Assembly (NCBI GenBank): GCA_023213395.1
Contig: CM041465.1
Span: forward strand, 19,592,001-19,656,000
Length of the DNA stretch: 64,000 nucleotides
Direction: 5' to 3'
Origin: Cycas panzhihuaensis
Lineage: Eukaryota > Cycadophyta
The translations under genes were made by a program, and so were the position numbers. Every line of letters begins with the position of its first letter. The first letter of the stretch is position 1. Below the pieces are notes generated by a model. The model made no database searches. It saw only the letters and a program-made list of their open reading frames with translations, and had not been told where the DNA came from. Shown here one piece after another: positions 1 to 12,880 of this stretch.

Positions 1-300
1 TTGTATAAATTTATATCAATAGTCACCTCATAAGTAGCATATCATTTCTCTTGAGCCTTTACATCATCTAATAATATATTTACATAGATATATGTATCTA
101 TCACATCTCTCAATGTATGTGATTAGTGGGATTAGGTATATGTCATGATTATTATATTAAGCATTACATATGTAATTAAATTACATATTCTAACATTAAA
201 AGTGGTCCTTCTACTTCAAGTAAATATCCTATCTCTAAGGGGGTTGATAAAGGATTTCACTAATGAAGAGTGATGTTGCCAAATACACCTCTTAGATCTA

Positions 301-605
301 GAGGCCTTAGATTACATTCGCCTTATAGCATATCAAAAGAATATATCTTCTAAGGCTAAGGCTTAATAAGCCTATGATAAGCATTCATGGCATCAAAAAT
401 TTACCCTAAGAGATAAGGTCCTTAAGCTTGAATATTTATATAATCATCTCCAAAGTTTACACCTAAATAGGTAGGCTCATTTGTGGTCTTAGAGGATCTC
501 TCTAATAGTGCATATCAAATTGCCATCCTTAAAGGCCTCAAATTAGAGAAATTTATTAATGGGTAATTTCTTAAAAGCTCTTATAGCTGAAAATGTTACT
601 ATCCA
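301..605 (+). pseudogene. Ty3/gypsy pol C-terminal relic
   Basis: Translation on the plus strand gives a broken but recognisable integrase C-terminus. An early part reads YDKHSWHQKFTLRDKVLKL, the usual 'YDKKV..R.F..GD.VL' segment of plant gypsy polyproteins. After a frameshift it continues with SFVVLEDLSNSAYQI and KFINGXFLKA, the usual end of gypsy pol just before the 3' non-coding part. Stops and at least one frameshift interrupt it. No matching LTR pair was found nearby, so the rest of the element is lost or too diverged to see. The family assignment follows motif order; the lineage is not assigned. Confidence 0.6.
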
Positions 606-606
606 T

Positions 607-960
607 GCTCCAAAATAAGCTTAAACTACCTTATGCTCTAAAATAAGCCTAAATTATAGATACTTCAAAATGAGCTTAAACCACCTTGTGGCTCTAAAAT
701 AAGATCAAACTACTATATGATATTAAATGAGCCTAAATTATGGATTGCTCTAAAATGAGCTTAAGCTTAAACTACCTTACGCTCTGAAATGAGCCTAAAC
801 TATGGATTATTTCCAAATGACCTTAAACTAACTTGTGCATCTAAAATGAGCTTAAACTACCTTATAGTTAGAAATGAACCTAAACTACCTTACACTCTAA
901 AATGAACTTAAATGAATCCTAAACTACCCATGCTCCACCAAGAGCTTAAACTAAGTGCCC
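607..960. repeat. degenerate minisatellite, about 30-bp unit
   Basis: About ten imperfect copies of a unit resembling gctctaaaatgagcttaaac followed by taccttat lie head to tail, with unit lengths near 28-36 bp. The array directly follows the gypsy pol relic, in the place of that element's 3' non-coding region. Related copies recur near 6484-6565. Confidence 0.7.
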
Positions 961-2430
961 CTCTAAATTCTTGGTTGTTAAAGATGCTAGAATATGGTAG
1001 CCCAATCTTGGCAGGCACCACCCGAAATTTCCCTCTAAATCAATCATTGAAGAGGTTAAACTACGATGACTAAATCACTATAATAACCATGTCTATTATG
1101 GCATACTAATCTTCTATGCCTATTATGACACCATATGCTCTATTATGAGTAAATATCTCATTCCTTTGGGAAATCCCTAGGGGGTATTACACTACCCTAT
1201 GGGAATAAACTAGAACTTAAAGTATCACAATTATAAATTATCACTTGTTAATATCATTTTCAAAATAATAAAAAATTACAAAGATACAAAACCCATATAT
1301 GTGTATGTTTGCTAATATATGTACTTCATCTTACATGTGCATGACTAAGTAAAAGGTACATATATGATATTAAGAGCCCAAACACAATGGTAAAAATCTT
1401 ACATAGAGATATAAGCCACAATGTAGAAGCTCAAATTAGCATCCCCTACACACACACACGCACACACATGTAAAGCAAAATATGTATGTACATCATGATG
1501 AGAGAATTGGAGTCTTATTGACATTGTATAAAGAGATCAAAAGAGCAAGCAAATACACACACCCTAACCCTTATAGAGCCAACTTGTTTCTCCCAAAAGG
1601 AATTATGTAAATCATACAAAGTATGTAATGTGGATACCCCCCTCACCATCACTCAACTCTAGTTATCTCAGAGTTGTCAATAGGCTGCATCACTCAAGGG
1701 ATCTATGAGAGACCTATCCCACTTTCCTCATCTCTCTACCTTCTCTACTCTCCTCTCTACTTAGTGGTAGTGTGTATCCTTATTTAGGAATGGAATGATA
1801 TCTCCATCATCTACTCAATCAACCTCTCATAAGAAACATGCACTTAGTCTCTCTTTGATGTCATTGTATCTAGTTAGATGGTTATTGAGGCTAGTTGGAT
1901 CTATAAAATGGTAATTTGTGCCTCTACCCCTAGAACAACCTACAATGGAGGCACAACCACTAGTATTGTGGTTACTTATAGGGCCTAACCACCATGCCTA
2001 ACCATTTGTACCATCATAGTATATAGTTGGGCTATCATAACATCCCTTTCAACTATCATGGCATCTCTCTGGGAGAACCCTGATTGCAGCTCTACTCATT
2101 TTGTCCCTTAATTACTAGGACCTTGACCACTAGGGAAAATACTATTGTATGTGGTTGTATAAGTGTTGGCTTATAAGTATCTGGAATAGGAGGCTACCCC
2201 TTTGTATACACTATGCTAATAAGGAGCTTAGGATCTAGTGAGTAAAATCTAGAGTGAATCCCCCATCTATTACATAAAAATAATAACAAGATCAGTAACT
2301 ACAAGATATATTAAGCTAATAACTAAAATAAAAGCCAAACCAAACTATAATACTAAAATAAATAAGGATATATGTGGAGGAATACCATCATCATTACCCT
2401 CTTCATCATCTCCCTATCTAGGTCCCCCTG
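961..2430. other. AT-rich intergenic DNA, no gene seen
   Basis: No coding region can be supported. Short phrases such as gaagaggttaaactacgatg (near 1050) also occur at 6850 and 7180-7220, so at least the first 250 bp belongs to the same decayed repeat family. Confidence 0.5.
1449..1470. repeat. (CA)n microsatellite, interrupted
   Basis: A run of CA dinucleotides is interrupted once by CG and ends in catg. Confidence 0.9.
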
Positions 2431-2671
2431 CCCAAGTGACACCACCTTTCGTTAACCCTTCCTTAGGTTCTATAACTATCATGATCTATCCTAGCTCTTC
2501 CTCATGTGTTGTCTTAATGATAGGTTATGTGGGTGCCTCAACTCTATCCCCATCACCTTCGTTTATAGACACTACCTCCTCCTCTATGTTAAAATCCCAA
2601 TATATAAGATGGGTGCAGGATTAATTATACTTGACGGGTAATGAAGGGGTTAAGAATGGTTGTTGAAGGAG

Positions 2672-2756
2672 ATAGAATGGCTCTCACAGATGACGATAGA
2701 AGAATGACTGGGAGAGAATGGCTCCCACATTAATGATAGAAGAATGGCTCCCACGG
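2672..2756. repeat. short tandem repeat, three diverged units
   Basis: The phrase agaatggctcycaca followed by gatgatagaag occurs three times within 85 bp. The units differ in length, so the array is old. No coding role is visible. Confidence 0.5.
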
Positions 2757-2769
2757 TAGCAGCGCCAAT

Positions 2770-5560
2770 AGCCAATAGAAGATAGACAAGCTTCAGTTTA
2801 TAGATGTAGAATTAGAGCAGAAGCTTGTAGAGAGGCGACAAACTTTTGGAAAACAGTCTAGAGAGTTGGATGAGGAGATCAACGTGCTCGTAGACCATAG
2901 ACTTACATCAACAAAGAAAAAAAAGGAATAGTGACAAAGGCTGCGGGAGAAAATGTCAGTGGTCACAAATGATTAAAATATAATGTGGCCAAAGATTTCA
3001 AAATGAATACCCAATACTCAGATTAAAGAACAGACAAACAGATTCAAAGACATAAATAGTAAATCTAAAGAAATGCCTTACAGAACAGCCATTAAACAAA
3101 AAATGGCCCTTTGAATATATTGATGAAGATATATTAAATAAATAACAAAATATATGTTTGTATTTAGAAAAAACACGAAGAACCTGGCAAACTCATTTGT
3201 AATGCTGAAGAACCTAGTAAACTGGTTTGCAATACTAGCTTCAAAGTGTGACAATGTCTTATACAATGGGCAAAATTCCAAACTGTTTTCTCCAATGAGC
3301 AGGTGTGCTTGGCAGGATCTCAACTAGTAGTCATATGTAGGTGTTTTGCTTAATATATAAGAAGCTAAATTGAATATTGGGCAAAATATCAGCATTAACT
3401 TGCTCTAATACCAAATGATGGAGCTGGAGGAGCTGAGCAAGACTTTATAATAAGAGCATTTTAAGTATAATGGTGATTTCTGATAGTTGGCGGTGTTGAA
3501 AAACACCTGGGAGGTATTCCCATCCCTTAAATAATGAATTTTAGGGAGGCATCGAGTGCCATCACCCTAGCTGCACATTAACCAATTTAAATTTAAAATA
3601 TATTAAAAAATTAACAATAATAAATGAAATACATTCCTCAAGAAAGTGTTGTTAGGTCCAGGCAGCTGTTGAGTAGTTCAAGGTGCCCTAGGGACCCTTG
3701 AAGGTGGCTTTGAGGGGCCCTAAGCGCTCAGGTGCTCTAACCACATTAGGATTATTCCCAACAAAAAATATGTTAGGGATAACACTATAGACATCCCTCT
3801 AACTAGAATAAATCATAAACTAGTAATATTATAATAAAAGTAGGAAATCAAATTTAAAAAAAAAAAGCTTCAATACTTTGCATCTCATAAAATTTTGTGT
3901 TTGTCTTATGGTAGATCATTTATACTATGAGGATCTTCATAATACCATAAAAATATAATTTTCATGGTATCATGGTAATTTGTAACTTTATAGTACTATG
4001 CCAAACTTCATGGTACTATGGTTTACCTTAGACCATATCCTATGAAGTTTTATGCAAATTATATTTTTAGGAATTTGATTAAAAAAACTAAAAATTGACA
4101 CTAGGACCAAATTCTAGTCCATTTAAAATGACTAGGGTATCAAATTTTCTAAATCTAGTCTTGATTATAGGTTCAATTAGATCTTGTTGAACAAAAAAAA
4201 CTAAAATTAAGGTAAACCCCCAAAATTTCTAGAAAACCTAAAAATACAAACAAAAAATCATTGAGAGGTTTAGGCCTACTGGATATGGTGGTTACTTGGC
4301 CATCTCGTAAATACATATCCAATGCCACCTACCATATATTAATTTAATTCCTTGTTTATCTACAGTAAGTTAGAGAATGATTATGATGAATAAGAACCTA
4401 ATGTAAAAAATTTTAACTTTGAATGTAAAAATGAAATAAAAAAATAATAGAAAACCCAATTTTTATAATCATACTAACTCAACTTTAAAGACTTAAAATT
4501 TTGCCCCATCTATCCCATTGGATCCTATTTTCTTCAAATTTTCATTTTGCATATTAATTTATGTCATTACCATAGCCTATTTTTCGTGCACTACATTACA
4601 AAATGCCTCCAAAAATGACCTTTAATCAACATCACTAATACATCATTAATGCACTTTGCATCACCAAAAATTACCTTAAGATAACTCTCTCCAAGCATAT
4701 TAGTGTTTATAATCTAGAGCCTTATTTTTTAGTGTTGAACTCACCTGTGACAGTTAGATAGGCTCTTTTTTCTAGGCAACCCTTAATGTCTTTTATGCAC
4801 TTCAACCCAATAGGGCCCTAAGGCATCCCCTCTTATGTATACGATTGTTTATAATCAAAAGTCTCAATTTTGAGGCACCTTCTCAAAGGCACTATCTATT
4901 GATAAGTACCCTATGTTGTTTAACATTTGCCCTCCATAGGCCCCATACTCATCACCTTTTCTTTAGGCTTTACTAAGTAATCCACTATCTTGTAGATAAT
5001 AGTTATTACCCATATATAACCCATAACTTAAGTAACTATTTACCAACCTAACTACATAATGCACTTCTATATAGTAAACCAATATAATCCCTATTGTAGT
5101 AGATAGTCCAATTTACTGTAGAAGTCTCTCAAAGGCTCCTTGTTCACTCATTTCCCAATCAAATGGTACTCAAAGATAGATCATACAAATGACCTTAGTT
5201 CCATTAGTGATTTAATATTTGTGTCCTTGTTTCTAGGTTCCTATGTGGTTCCACTTAGTTAAACAATGTTGTCATTTTTATGGTTAACTCAACCCCTCAT
5301 GAGTTTACTTATAATTACAACATCTTTTTATACCCAAAATAATATCAATGCTAATAGTATTCTAGAAAATGTCACATGATAGTTGTAGTTGTCTTGCCTT
5401 CCAAGGTTAACTTAAGACTTGTTTAGGTGTATCACTCAAAAAATGATTTCAATAATGTTTAGTTCATTAAGACCCTTGTCTAAACTATTGTACAATGTGA
5501 CTTCTTCTGCCATTTTAAAAATAAAACCCTCCCAAAGAAAAAGAACAAAGAGGCTATATT
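2770..5560. other. AT-rich intergenic DNA, no gene seen
   Basis: No coding similarity was recognised. A degenerate reverse-complement primer-site phrase, gctctaatacca, lies near 3401-3412 and could mark a minus-strand LTR edge, but no paired LTR was found. A cluster of short ggtactatgg/ccatagtacc-type repeats lies at about 3900-4060. Confidence 0.4.
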
Positions 5561-5567
5561 AAAAATA

Positions 5568-5602
5568 TGTGTGTGTGTGTATGCGTGTGTGTGTGTGTGT
5601 GT
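5568..5602. repeat. (GT)n microsatellite
   Basis: About 17 GT dinucleotides are interrupted by atgc near the middle. Confidence 0.95.
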
Positions 5603-6483
5603 AAAATAAAAATGTTTTATATCTACCACCTTCTTAGCATATAGGGCAAGTTATATATTGATCTCATCCCCACCTATAATGCATAGTTTTGATCTAGATG
5701 TATGGGTTATTCAAGACCTTCGAATCCAATTATTTGGGTCTATTATGGACTCAATCATAATCAAAACCTAATTGAGATCTAAGAGGGTGCCACTATAATT
5801 TTGGAAATTTATCATGACAATGATAGACAACCACTTATGGGATCCACTTCTAACCTATTTGATAGTTGAGTTAAGTCTATAAATTTGGAACCGAATCATG
5901 TTGATTAATTATTACCCTATTACCTTCATTTATCAAGCTCTCTTTGAGTCACCATTGCATTCCCCATGGTATTTCTCATTCACACTAATGGGGGAAGTGG
6001 TGGGAACCCTATCCTTCTATTATAACTTGGACCATATGAGACCAAGCATGCCATGTCCTAACCCATGCTAGAATCTAACTTATATTAGATACCAATAATA
6101 CTATTCAATATATTGTTATCCCTGAAGCTCTTATTGATGTACTATAAGTCCACCATGATCCTATCTCACTATTCTCTAACTCTCAACTTATTGTTTATTA
6201 TCACATCTAAGTTTACCAAGTTTGTTACCCTCAATTACAAGCTCTTTCTAACTTAGCTAGGTCACTCTTATCCCAATTCTTGTTTGTTATAATATAACAC
6301 ATTCCACTAGGATAAAATATTAAAAAATATAGTTTAGTTGCCTTCATTCTTAAGTTCTACTTACCATAAATGGGAATTCTTTGTCAAGGTTTCTGAGCCC
6401 ATTCATGAAGTTGAGTCTATAAGCTAGCTTCTTCATTAATTCCCATTGAGTCTTTGAAATAAAGGTAAACTATTTGGTACTTT

Positions 6484-7230
6484 AATACAAATCTAAACTA
6501 CCACTATTACTCTAAAATAAGTACAAATTACTTGATGCTCTATCATAAGCTTAAACTTCCTTATAAATATTTATATATCAACCCTATTGGGGCTTTTCAA
6601 AAGGGGAAACCCCCTATCATCATCCTTAGTTTGGTCCCTTCCTTATTGTATGTCTTTAATTTCCACATCTTCCCTAGTTTATGTGCTTTTCTAAAAAAAA
6701 AAATATTAAATCATAAATTAAATTAAAAATCTTAAAATAATCTAAAATCATAAGAATCTGAAAAGAAAAAATAGAAAACTAAAAACAACCAAAATATTAG
6801 CCTTTACTTCTAAGTTGAGCTAAAAAATCCTTACCTCTAAGGGGTACTTATTGAAGAGGTTAAAGTATGGTGGCAACCTTAGCTTTAAGACAAGCTTAAA
6901 TAAAACCTCCTCTTAAGGACACTAATTGACAAGGCTAAATTAGAATGGCAACCCTTGACTTTTGAACCCAACATCCTTTGGCCATTGAGGTAATCCCTTA
7001 GGTGCTTAATATTACTCCAAAAATTATAACTAATGATAATAAACTATGGTAAACCTTTTGTGTTTGTTTGGGTTTCACCAAGTTTCTAAGCTCATTATGG
7101 CGGATTGGATTATAGAGCCAATATCCACCTTATTCAATATACCTTCAAAGTTCTTATTAATGAGGTTAAACTAGGAGAAACATTCTTTAAACACCTACTA
7201 AGGAGGTTAAACTATAGTAGATTAACTTCC
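6484..7230. repeat. second patch of the 607-1210 repeat family
   Basis: Units like actctaaaataagtacaaat and gctctatcataagcttaaac (6500-6560) match the minisatellite at 607-960. Phrases like tattgaagaggttaaagtat (6849) and gaggttaaactatag (about 7204) match 1040-1070. The two patches appear to be diverged copies of the same gypsy 3' region. Confidence 0.5.
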
Positions 7231-10200
7231 CTTATCATTTTAATAGGTGAATGGATAGTTTATGTAGGGCTTTACTGATAATATTTACAAACTTATAATA
7301 CAGGTCTAAAGAGTTATATAACTAGGGGAGTAAGTGTTTCATAAAACTTAAGAAGTCTCCATTCATCCCAACATATATAAGCAAATGTATATGCTTCTTT
7401 CTTTATTTCAATTTAGATATTGACTTCTTATAAACATATATGCTAATTTTTTTATGTTGTCTTGATAGATGGGTATATATGTTTTCAATCAATGATGAGT
7501 ATGACTATGGTTAGTGGGAAAATAAGTTATCCACTTAAGCTTGATGAATCATAGAATGACTTTTAAGTACCTCTACAAATACTTGCCTTTCTTCTTTCTC
7601 TATTTGTAGTTTTCTCCTATTATCATACTCCTTTAGGCACTTTTATTATTAAAACAAATATTTTTCTATGTATTTTCATCCCTCTTGCTATGATAAATAC
7701 TAGTCCAAATCTGATTTTCGACTATCCACTATTGAAATATATTTTTCTTGTACTATTTTTAGCTTCTAGAAAATTTTATGGTACCACAAAGTTTACCACG
7801 GCATCAAGAAGTTCTAAACTTTATAGTACCATTGAGAACTTCATAGGATGATAATAGGTAAACTATAAAAGGGTCTCATGCATTTAATATATAATTAATA
7901 TGCCTAGTTATGCTTTTGACATTTGCATTATTAAAAATCTTAGGGGAATCTATTGTTTCCTTCCCAAAGACCTACTCACTAATGTCTTGTCATCAAGATT
8001 GAGCTAAATCCATGGGCAATTTATTTATAGTTTTGCCCAATGGTTTGGTTTTAAACCATGGGCCCAATACCACGTTATTTCACCTCACAACATCTATAAA
8101 ATCTCTCCCATTTTTACATATTAGGGGCGGTAAAATTTTATAGAGTTATATTGCTAGAATTTCCATAGACTTTCATTACTTCTTCACACTTTCTTATTGG
8201 CTTCCACCTTTGGCTTAGAAATTGGAGGTGTTTTATATTTGGAGATATCTATGATTAAAGTTATATTTCAAGAACATCCCTCTTTAGTTCAGAGTTAAGG
8301 CAATACCTCCTACATTATTTATATTCCTATTTCATTTCCAATTATTATTTGATTTTAATTTCTTAACTATTTAATATTGTATTACTTATTTTGTCTTTTG
8401 TATGCCCTATATACCTTGTTATTCTCTTAGTTAGGAGTGTCTTGTAGGGAGAATAGAGATTGACTAGTGTTCATTAAGCTCAAAATGTAGTGGCAACCCT
8501 ACCAATTCCAAGACACCATTCACTACATCTTGTTATTAGCTTCAAATTGTTACTTTCATGTCAATTTATAGTTATTTTTAATTGGTGAAATTTTAAAGTT
8601 TTATTATAAATGCTAACTTGGTAGTGGTAGAGCACTTTAATCCACTTTCTTATAGGTTGGAGGCTTTGAAAGTGAGTTGAAAACTCCCTCTTCCTCTCCC
8701 ATTCCTCCCACAATCTATTAGTTTCTATTGTGCAACTGAAATATTACCCAAATTCTTCTAGCATCATCAAAATGTATGACTCTAAAAAGTTTGTTTTAAG
8801 CTTATTTTCAAGTATTTCAAGTTATAGCATAAACTTTTTTTGTCATAAGTTGATCTAGCAAGTGGAAATTCTATTAAATTTTCTCTCAAAATTATGAATA
8901 TATGCATGTTATCAACATTAATTATTACTCCGTTAGTGGGATTACATCGTGAGGCTTTATATTTCCCAAAAAGGATTTGGTAAAGACATTCAAAGTAAAA
9001 TTCTAAATATTCTCCTTCGAACCCCCCTTTCATAGGTTTCATTTTTTAAAATGAAAAATCCTAAAAGTATAATTTTAATTATAAATTTTATTTGAAAAGT
9101 AAAAAAAATAAAGAATGCTTGCCTATATATTTGTTATATTTACCTGCTCCTCTCTCTACTTTTCATGTAACTAGCTTCTTTTATAAAGAAAAAGAAAGAA
9201 CTTAAATATAATCTAAAAAGAGAAGAAAATAAACTTACAAATTCATTTTTGCATTTATATTCTTCTTACGATCGTGTACACAACAAAGGCCAAATGGATT
9301 AAAGGTTTGTATTTACTGCGAGTCCCTAAATTTATCGAGTCAAAAGAATTTTTCTAGATTAGTTTTATTTAGATATTTTCATTCAACTAAAAGAGCATTT
9401 TAGTTATTGATTGCATCTTATAATTCTATTTTAGGATAGGTTTGTTCTTCCATAAAAGAGAAAGGACCACTACTCGTCTACTCAAGTTTTATCTCCAAAT
9501 GAGAGAGGTAGTCTTATGCCTTTAAGTGGATCAAGTCCTTCAATCTATATTTTAAACGATCTATGGAAGGCATTTATCTTTATCAACTACTCACATATGT
9601 AGTATTGATAGATAAATGAACTCCATATATCCTATTGAGAGTAATGACCTCTTCTATTTCACCTCTTAAAGCTTGAGGTTTATTAGAGTTAGATATAGTT
9701 GTTGTTTAGTCACCTTACATTTATTATAAGATGGATCATTAGATTCGATAACTCCCTACTATTTTATCCATGAGAAGATACATCCTATGGCCCTAACTCC
9801 TCTAAGCCTCTTACTCTAGTTAGTATTTTCCTATATTTCTTTATCAAGTCTATCGTTTTAGGGTTATTTAGGAGTTTGTGTTATGATAGGTTAGTTCATC
9901 TTAGGTGCATTAGTTATGAAAGGTTAAGCATGTAGACACAATTATATTTAGGGCTCATATGCCCTAGTGAGACCCCCATATTCTAAGGGCCCTTTTTATT
10001 AGGTTTTGTTTGGTCCATATAGGGGCACTTACTACTAGATAAATTGATTTTATTTCTATTCTTCTAATTAGTTAGTAGTTTACTTTTGATCTATTTTCAT
10101 ATATGTTTATTTCTTCATGTATTTCCATACATCATTTACCTATTAACTAGTGATTTATTACTTTCTCTTAAGGTCATTTCCCCTTTATTTTCCTTTTAGC

Positions 10201-10540
10201 ATCTACACACACCTACATGTTGTCCCTTAGTCTATAATTTAGTTGTATTTTGTTCCTACACTCGTGTCCATGAGATGCATAAGTACCTCATAAGAGCCAT
10301 AGGATTCTTTCCCTCTCATATTAGATCCCCATTGTCCCTCAAGTTTATCTTTGGGTTATACATTTATACCTCCCCTCTTGCATATTAACATTTAGATTAT
10401 AAGGCTAGACACTTTTTAATCACATCCCTCATAGCTTATGGATTCTAATTTCAATACCTCAAAATGAACTTAGGGCCTAAGGGCATTGGTAAAAGGATCA
10501 AAAAATAGGATGTCATCTAAAGGGCTCTAGCATGCATGGA
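7231..10540. other. AT-rich intergenic DNA, no intact gene
   Basis: No open frame here shows a recognised domain. A second cluster of short ggtacc/atagtacc-type repeats lies at 7770-7860. The part near 10200-10540 may be the 3' continuation of the minus-strand Gag relic, but its translation is too broken to call protease or reverse transcriptase. Confidence 0.4.
8605..8690 (+). repeat. possible tRNA-derived SINE head
   Basis: The stretch gtagtggtagagc (8621-8633) resembles a Pol III box A, and ggttggaggct (8655-8665) resembles a box B at a tRNA-like distance. There is no clear poly(A) or target duplication, so this is only a candidate. Confidence 0.25.
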
Positions 10541-10559
10541 CTAGATCTCAGAAATATTG

Positions 10560-12081
10560 TATAAAATCTCAATCGAACTCTTTAATGCCTTACCTAGTCA
10601 AAAAAAGGACCTTTTCCCATATCTCAAAAGGATATGCTACATCAAAGTATCCAATAAAACTATTAACCAACTACTAAAAAGTAAAGACTAAAGTATTTGG
10701 TAGCCTATAAAACCATTTAAACACTATGCCTTGTAATGTCTTGGTGAATAATCTTATCATTATGGCCTTGTAAGGTATATAATCTATGTATATAAGGGTA
10801 AAAGCTTACATGCTTCCTATAAGATCTTGCCTAAACTCCCCACTAAACTTCAAACGTTCTAGCAAGTGTATGCTCAGAGGAAGAGTACATAGGAGAATTA
10901 CTAGAAAATGAGTTCCTCTTATAATCTATAAATGGTTTCATTATAGTCATGGGAGGAATTGCATGGTAAATAGTTAGTTAAGCCATAGGGATACCTCTAT
11001 AAGCCAAGTTCTATTGAGGAGGTACCTATGATATCTTTGGGACCCCTTGATATGGCCACATGGGTTGGTATGAAGGATTTGCCCCTTATAAAGGAGCAAT
11101 GCTAGATTATTGGTAAGTAGGCTGAATATTCTAGGTGGGTTGCAATAGTTGATTATAATCATAATAACTAAGCTAAAAGACTAAGATTAATTCTACCATG
11201 GAAGAATTAAACTACCCATTTTGGGTACTCCAACTAGGAGTTTAAGTGTAATACCTAACTTGACTAGGCTAAATTTGATAAAATTTGGCAAGAGGGATAA
11301 ATGTAGGATGAACTAGTGGTAGTTGGGGCCTAGTATAACAATGTAGTACCATAGGCTCAATAGAAAAAGAGCTGTGTGAGGGAGGCACTTATATTGATAC
11401 CCCTATATAAGCTTGTATGGTAAGTGGATCATTAGTAGGTATTGTATGATATGTATCACCCATCAAATGAAGGATAGGATTACACCCATAAGGAGGACCT
11501 ACATAGGCCCCTTCAATAAAAGGCATAACCTATGGGTCAATTATATAATTTATTCGTATAGTTCCTCTATAACTGAATGGATTTATCCTTAAAGGATAGT
11601 GCATAGGTTGAGGTAATCCCCTAATGAAATAATGTATAGAACTCCATAAAATAGTATCTATATAAGTAATAAATTAAGCTGCCACTTCCAAACAAGTTGA
11701 GCATAGATAAGCATGTTGTGAGGTTGGTTGAGATGGGCCATGGTTTAATGAAGAATGATATCTTAGCATTTTGATAAAAGGATTCTAAAATGTATGCCCC
11801 TTAATAAGAGGTGGATTTTTAGTGCACTTAAAAAAATGCTTTATCTTCACTAGATGAGAAGGTAGGCATAAAAATTATTGGATAACTGACCCAGTAGCAT
11901 AAAAGGGATCCCATGATGAATCTAATTAAAAGAGTGAGGTTAATCCTAAGTTAACCCTAATTTCATAATGATGTTAAGGCATGTTAAAGGAATCTATAAG
12001 AGAAGGAGATGACCTCCTATATAGTGAGAGGCCTTACTATCTCTAAGAATGCCTCAAAGGATGAGAGCTTGAAATATTCAT
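10560..12081 (-). pseudogene. LTR-retrotransposon Gag relic, Ty3/gypsy type
   Basis: A long minus-strand reading frame can be followed from an ATG at 12081 to about 10900. The in-frame stops I translated are TAA or TAG, mostly where glutamine (CAA/CAG) fits the context. The inferred product is rich in Pro, Gln and Tyr, with stretches such as RGLPQPMHYPLRINPFSYRG and YQPMWPYQGVPK. After a frameshift, 10700-10800 encodes RLFTKTLQGIVFKWFYRLPN, which matches the core of the plant retrotransposon Gag domain. The Pro/Gln-rich part would be a disordered N-terminal region of Gag. No LTRs were identified. The domain call rests on the WFYRLP core; the rest is inference from frame continuity. Confidence 0.55.
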
Positions 12082-12639
12082 ATTCGAATAAAAAAGGCCC
12101 AAGATTACTCAAGAAGTCTCAAATATTTTAGTAGCACAACATCTATATGATCAAGAAATTTTGAAGTAAATGAATATGATGAACTTTCCTATTAAAATCT
12201 TATAAAATCTAGTAGCACAATGATTACACACCAAAAGAATCTAAAAAATAGAAAGAAAAGAGACTAATATACAAGATAAAGACTCAACTCTAAGCCAGGT
12301 AAGCCTAGCAACTCCCTAGTATGGTCATCGATGATATTTCTCATGAAGGAGAGGGGCCTTGTAAGGTGCCCAAGCAATCTAAAGGAAACCACCAATAGCC
12401 TCCCTTGAAAGGGAGGTATAGGCATGTGTATATGTGAAATTAATTGAGAGATATTAAATATGGAATGATGACTAGAATAATAAATAAGTGGGTCAATCAA
12501 ATCTAACTAACCAAATAAGTAACATAAAAGAAAATAAATAATATAAATTATTTTCTAATCATAATCCTAAGTACTAGACACAAAGAGAGGTGGATTGGTC
12601 AAATTGAGAATGAGAAAGTTAATCATAGGTGACACGCGA

Positions 12640-12716
12640 TCTAGTGGCTAAATTATTAGGGACTCCTACCAATAGAGGTTGCATGTACCCAACTATCTCA
12701 TATAGAGTTCAAATGC
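12640..12716 (+). repeat. possible tRNA-derived SINE head
   Basis: gcgatctagtggctaaatta contains a box A-like core, and gagttcaaatgc (12705-12716) resembles box B with C-to-T decay. The spacing is wider than in a tRNA. No tail or target duplication was found. Confidence 0.25.
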
Positions 12717-12850
12717 AAACTTGAAACCAACTTCTCCTAAGGCCTAAGACCAATATGTTAGCATTGTAAATTGATCCCTTCCCTAAGAGAAGTAGATCTT
12801 CGAAAAGAACAATAAAGGAAAGCTTAATCAAGGGTGTAAGGCAGTCATCT

Positions 12851-12880
12851 ATTCTCTAAATCGTATATGATTTAGAGAAT
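12851..12880. repeat. 12-bp-arm perfect inverted repeat
   Basis: Arms attctctaaatc and gatttagagaat are exact reverse complements around the 6-nt loop gtatat. On a transcript this would form a strong hairpin. It is not followed by a U tract that would suggest a terminator. Confidence 0.8.

Noticed and set aside
607-960. CRISPR-like array
   Set aside because: Units are imperfect and contiguous, without unique spacers, in plant nuclear DNA.
10560-12081. Stop-to-glutamine genetic code
   Set aside because: Decay of CAA/CAG by C-to-T explains it; the intact gene uses TAA as stop and the DNA is plant nuclear.
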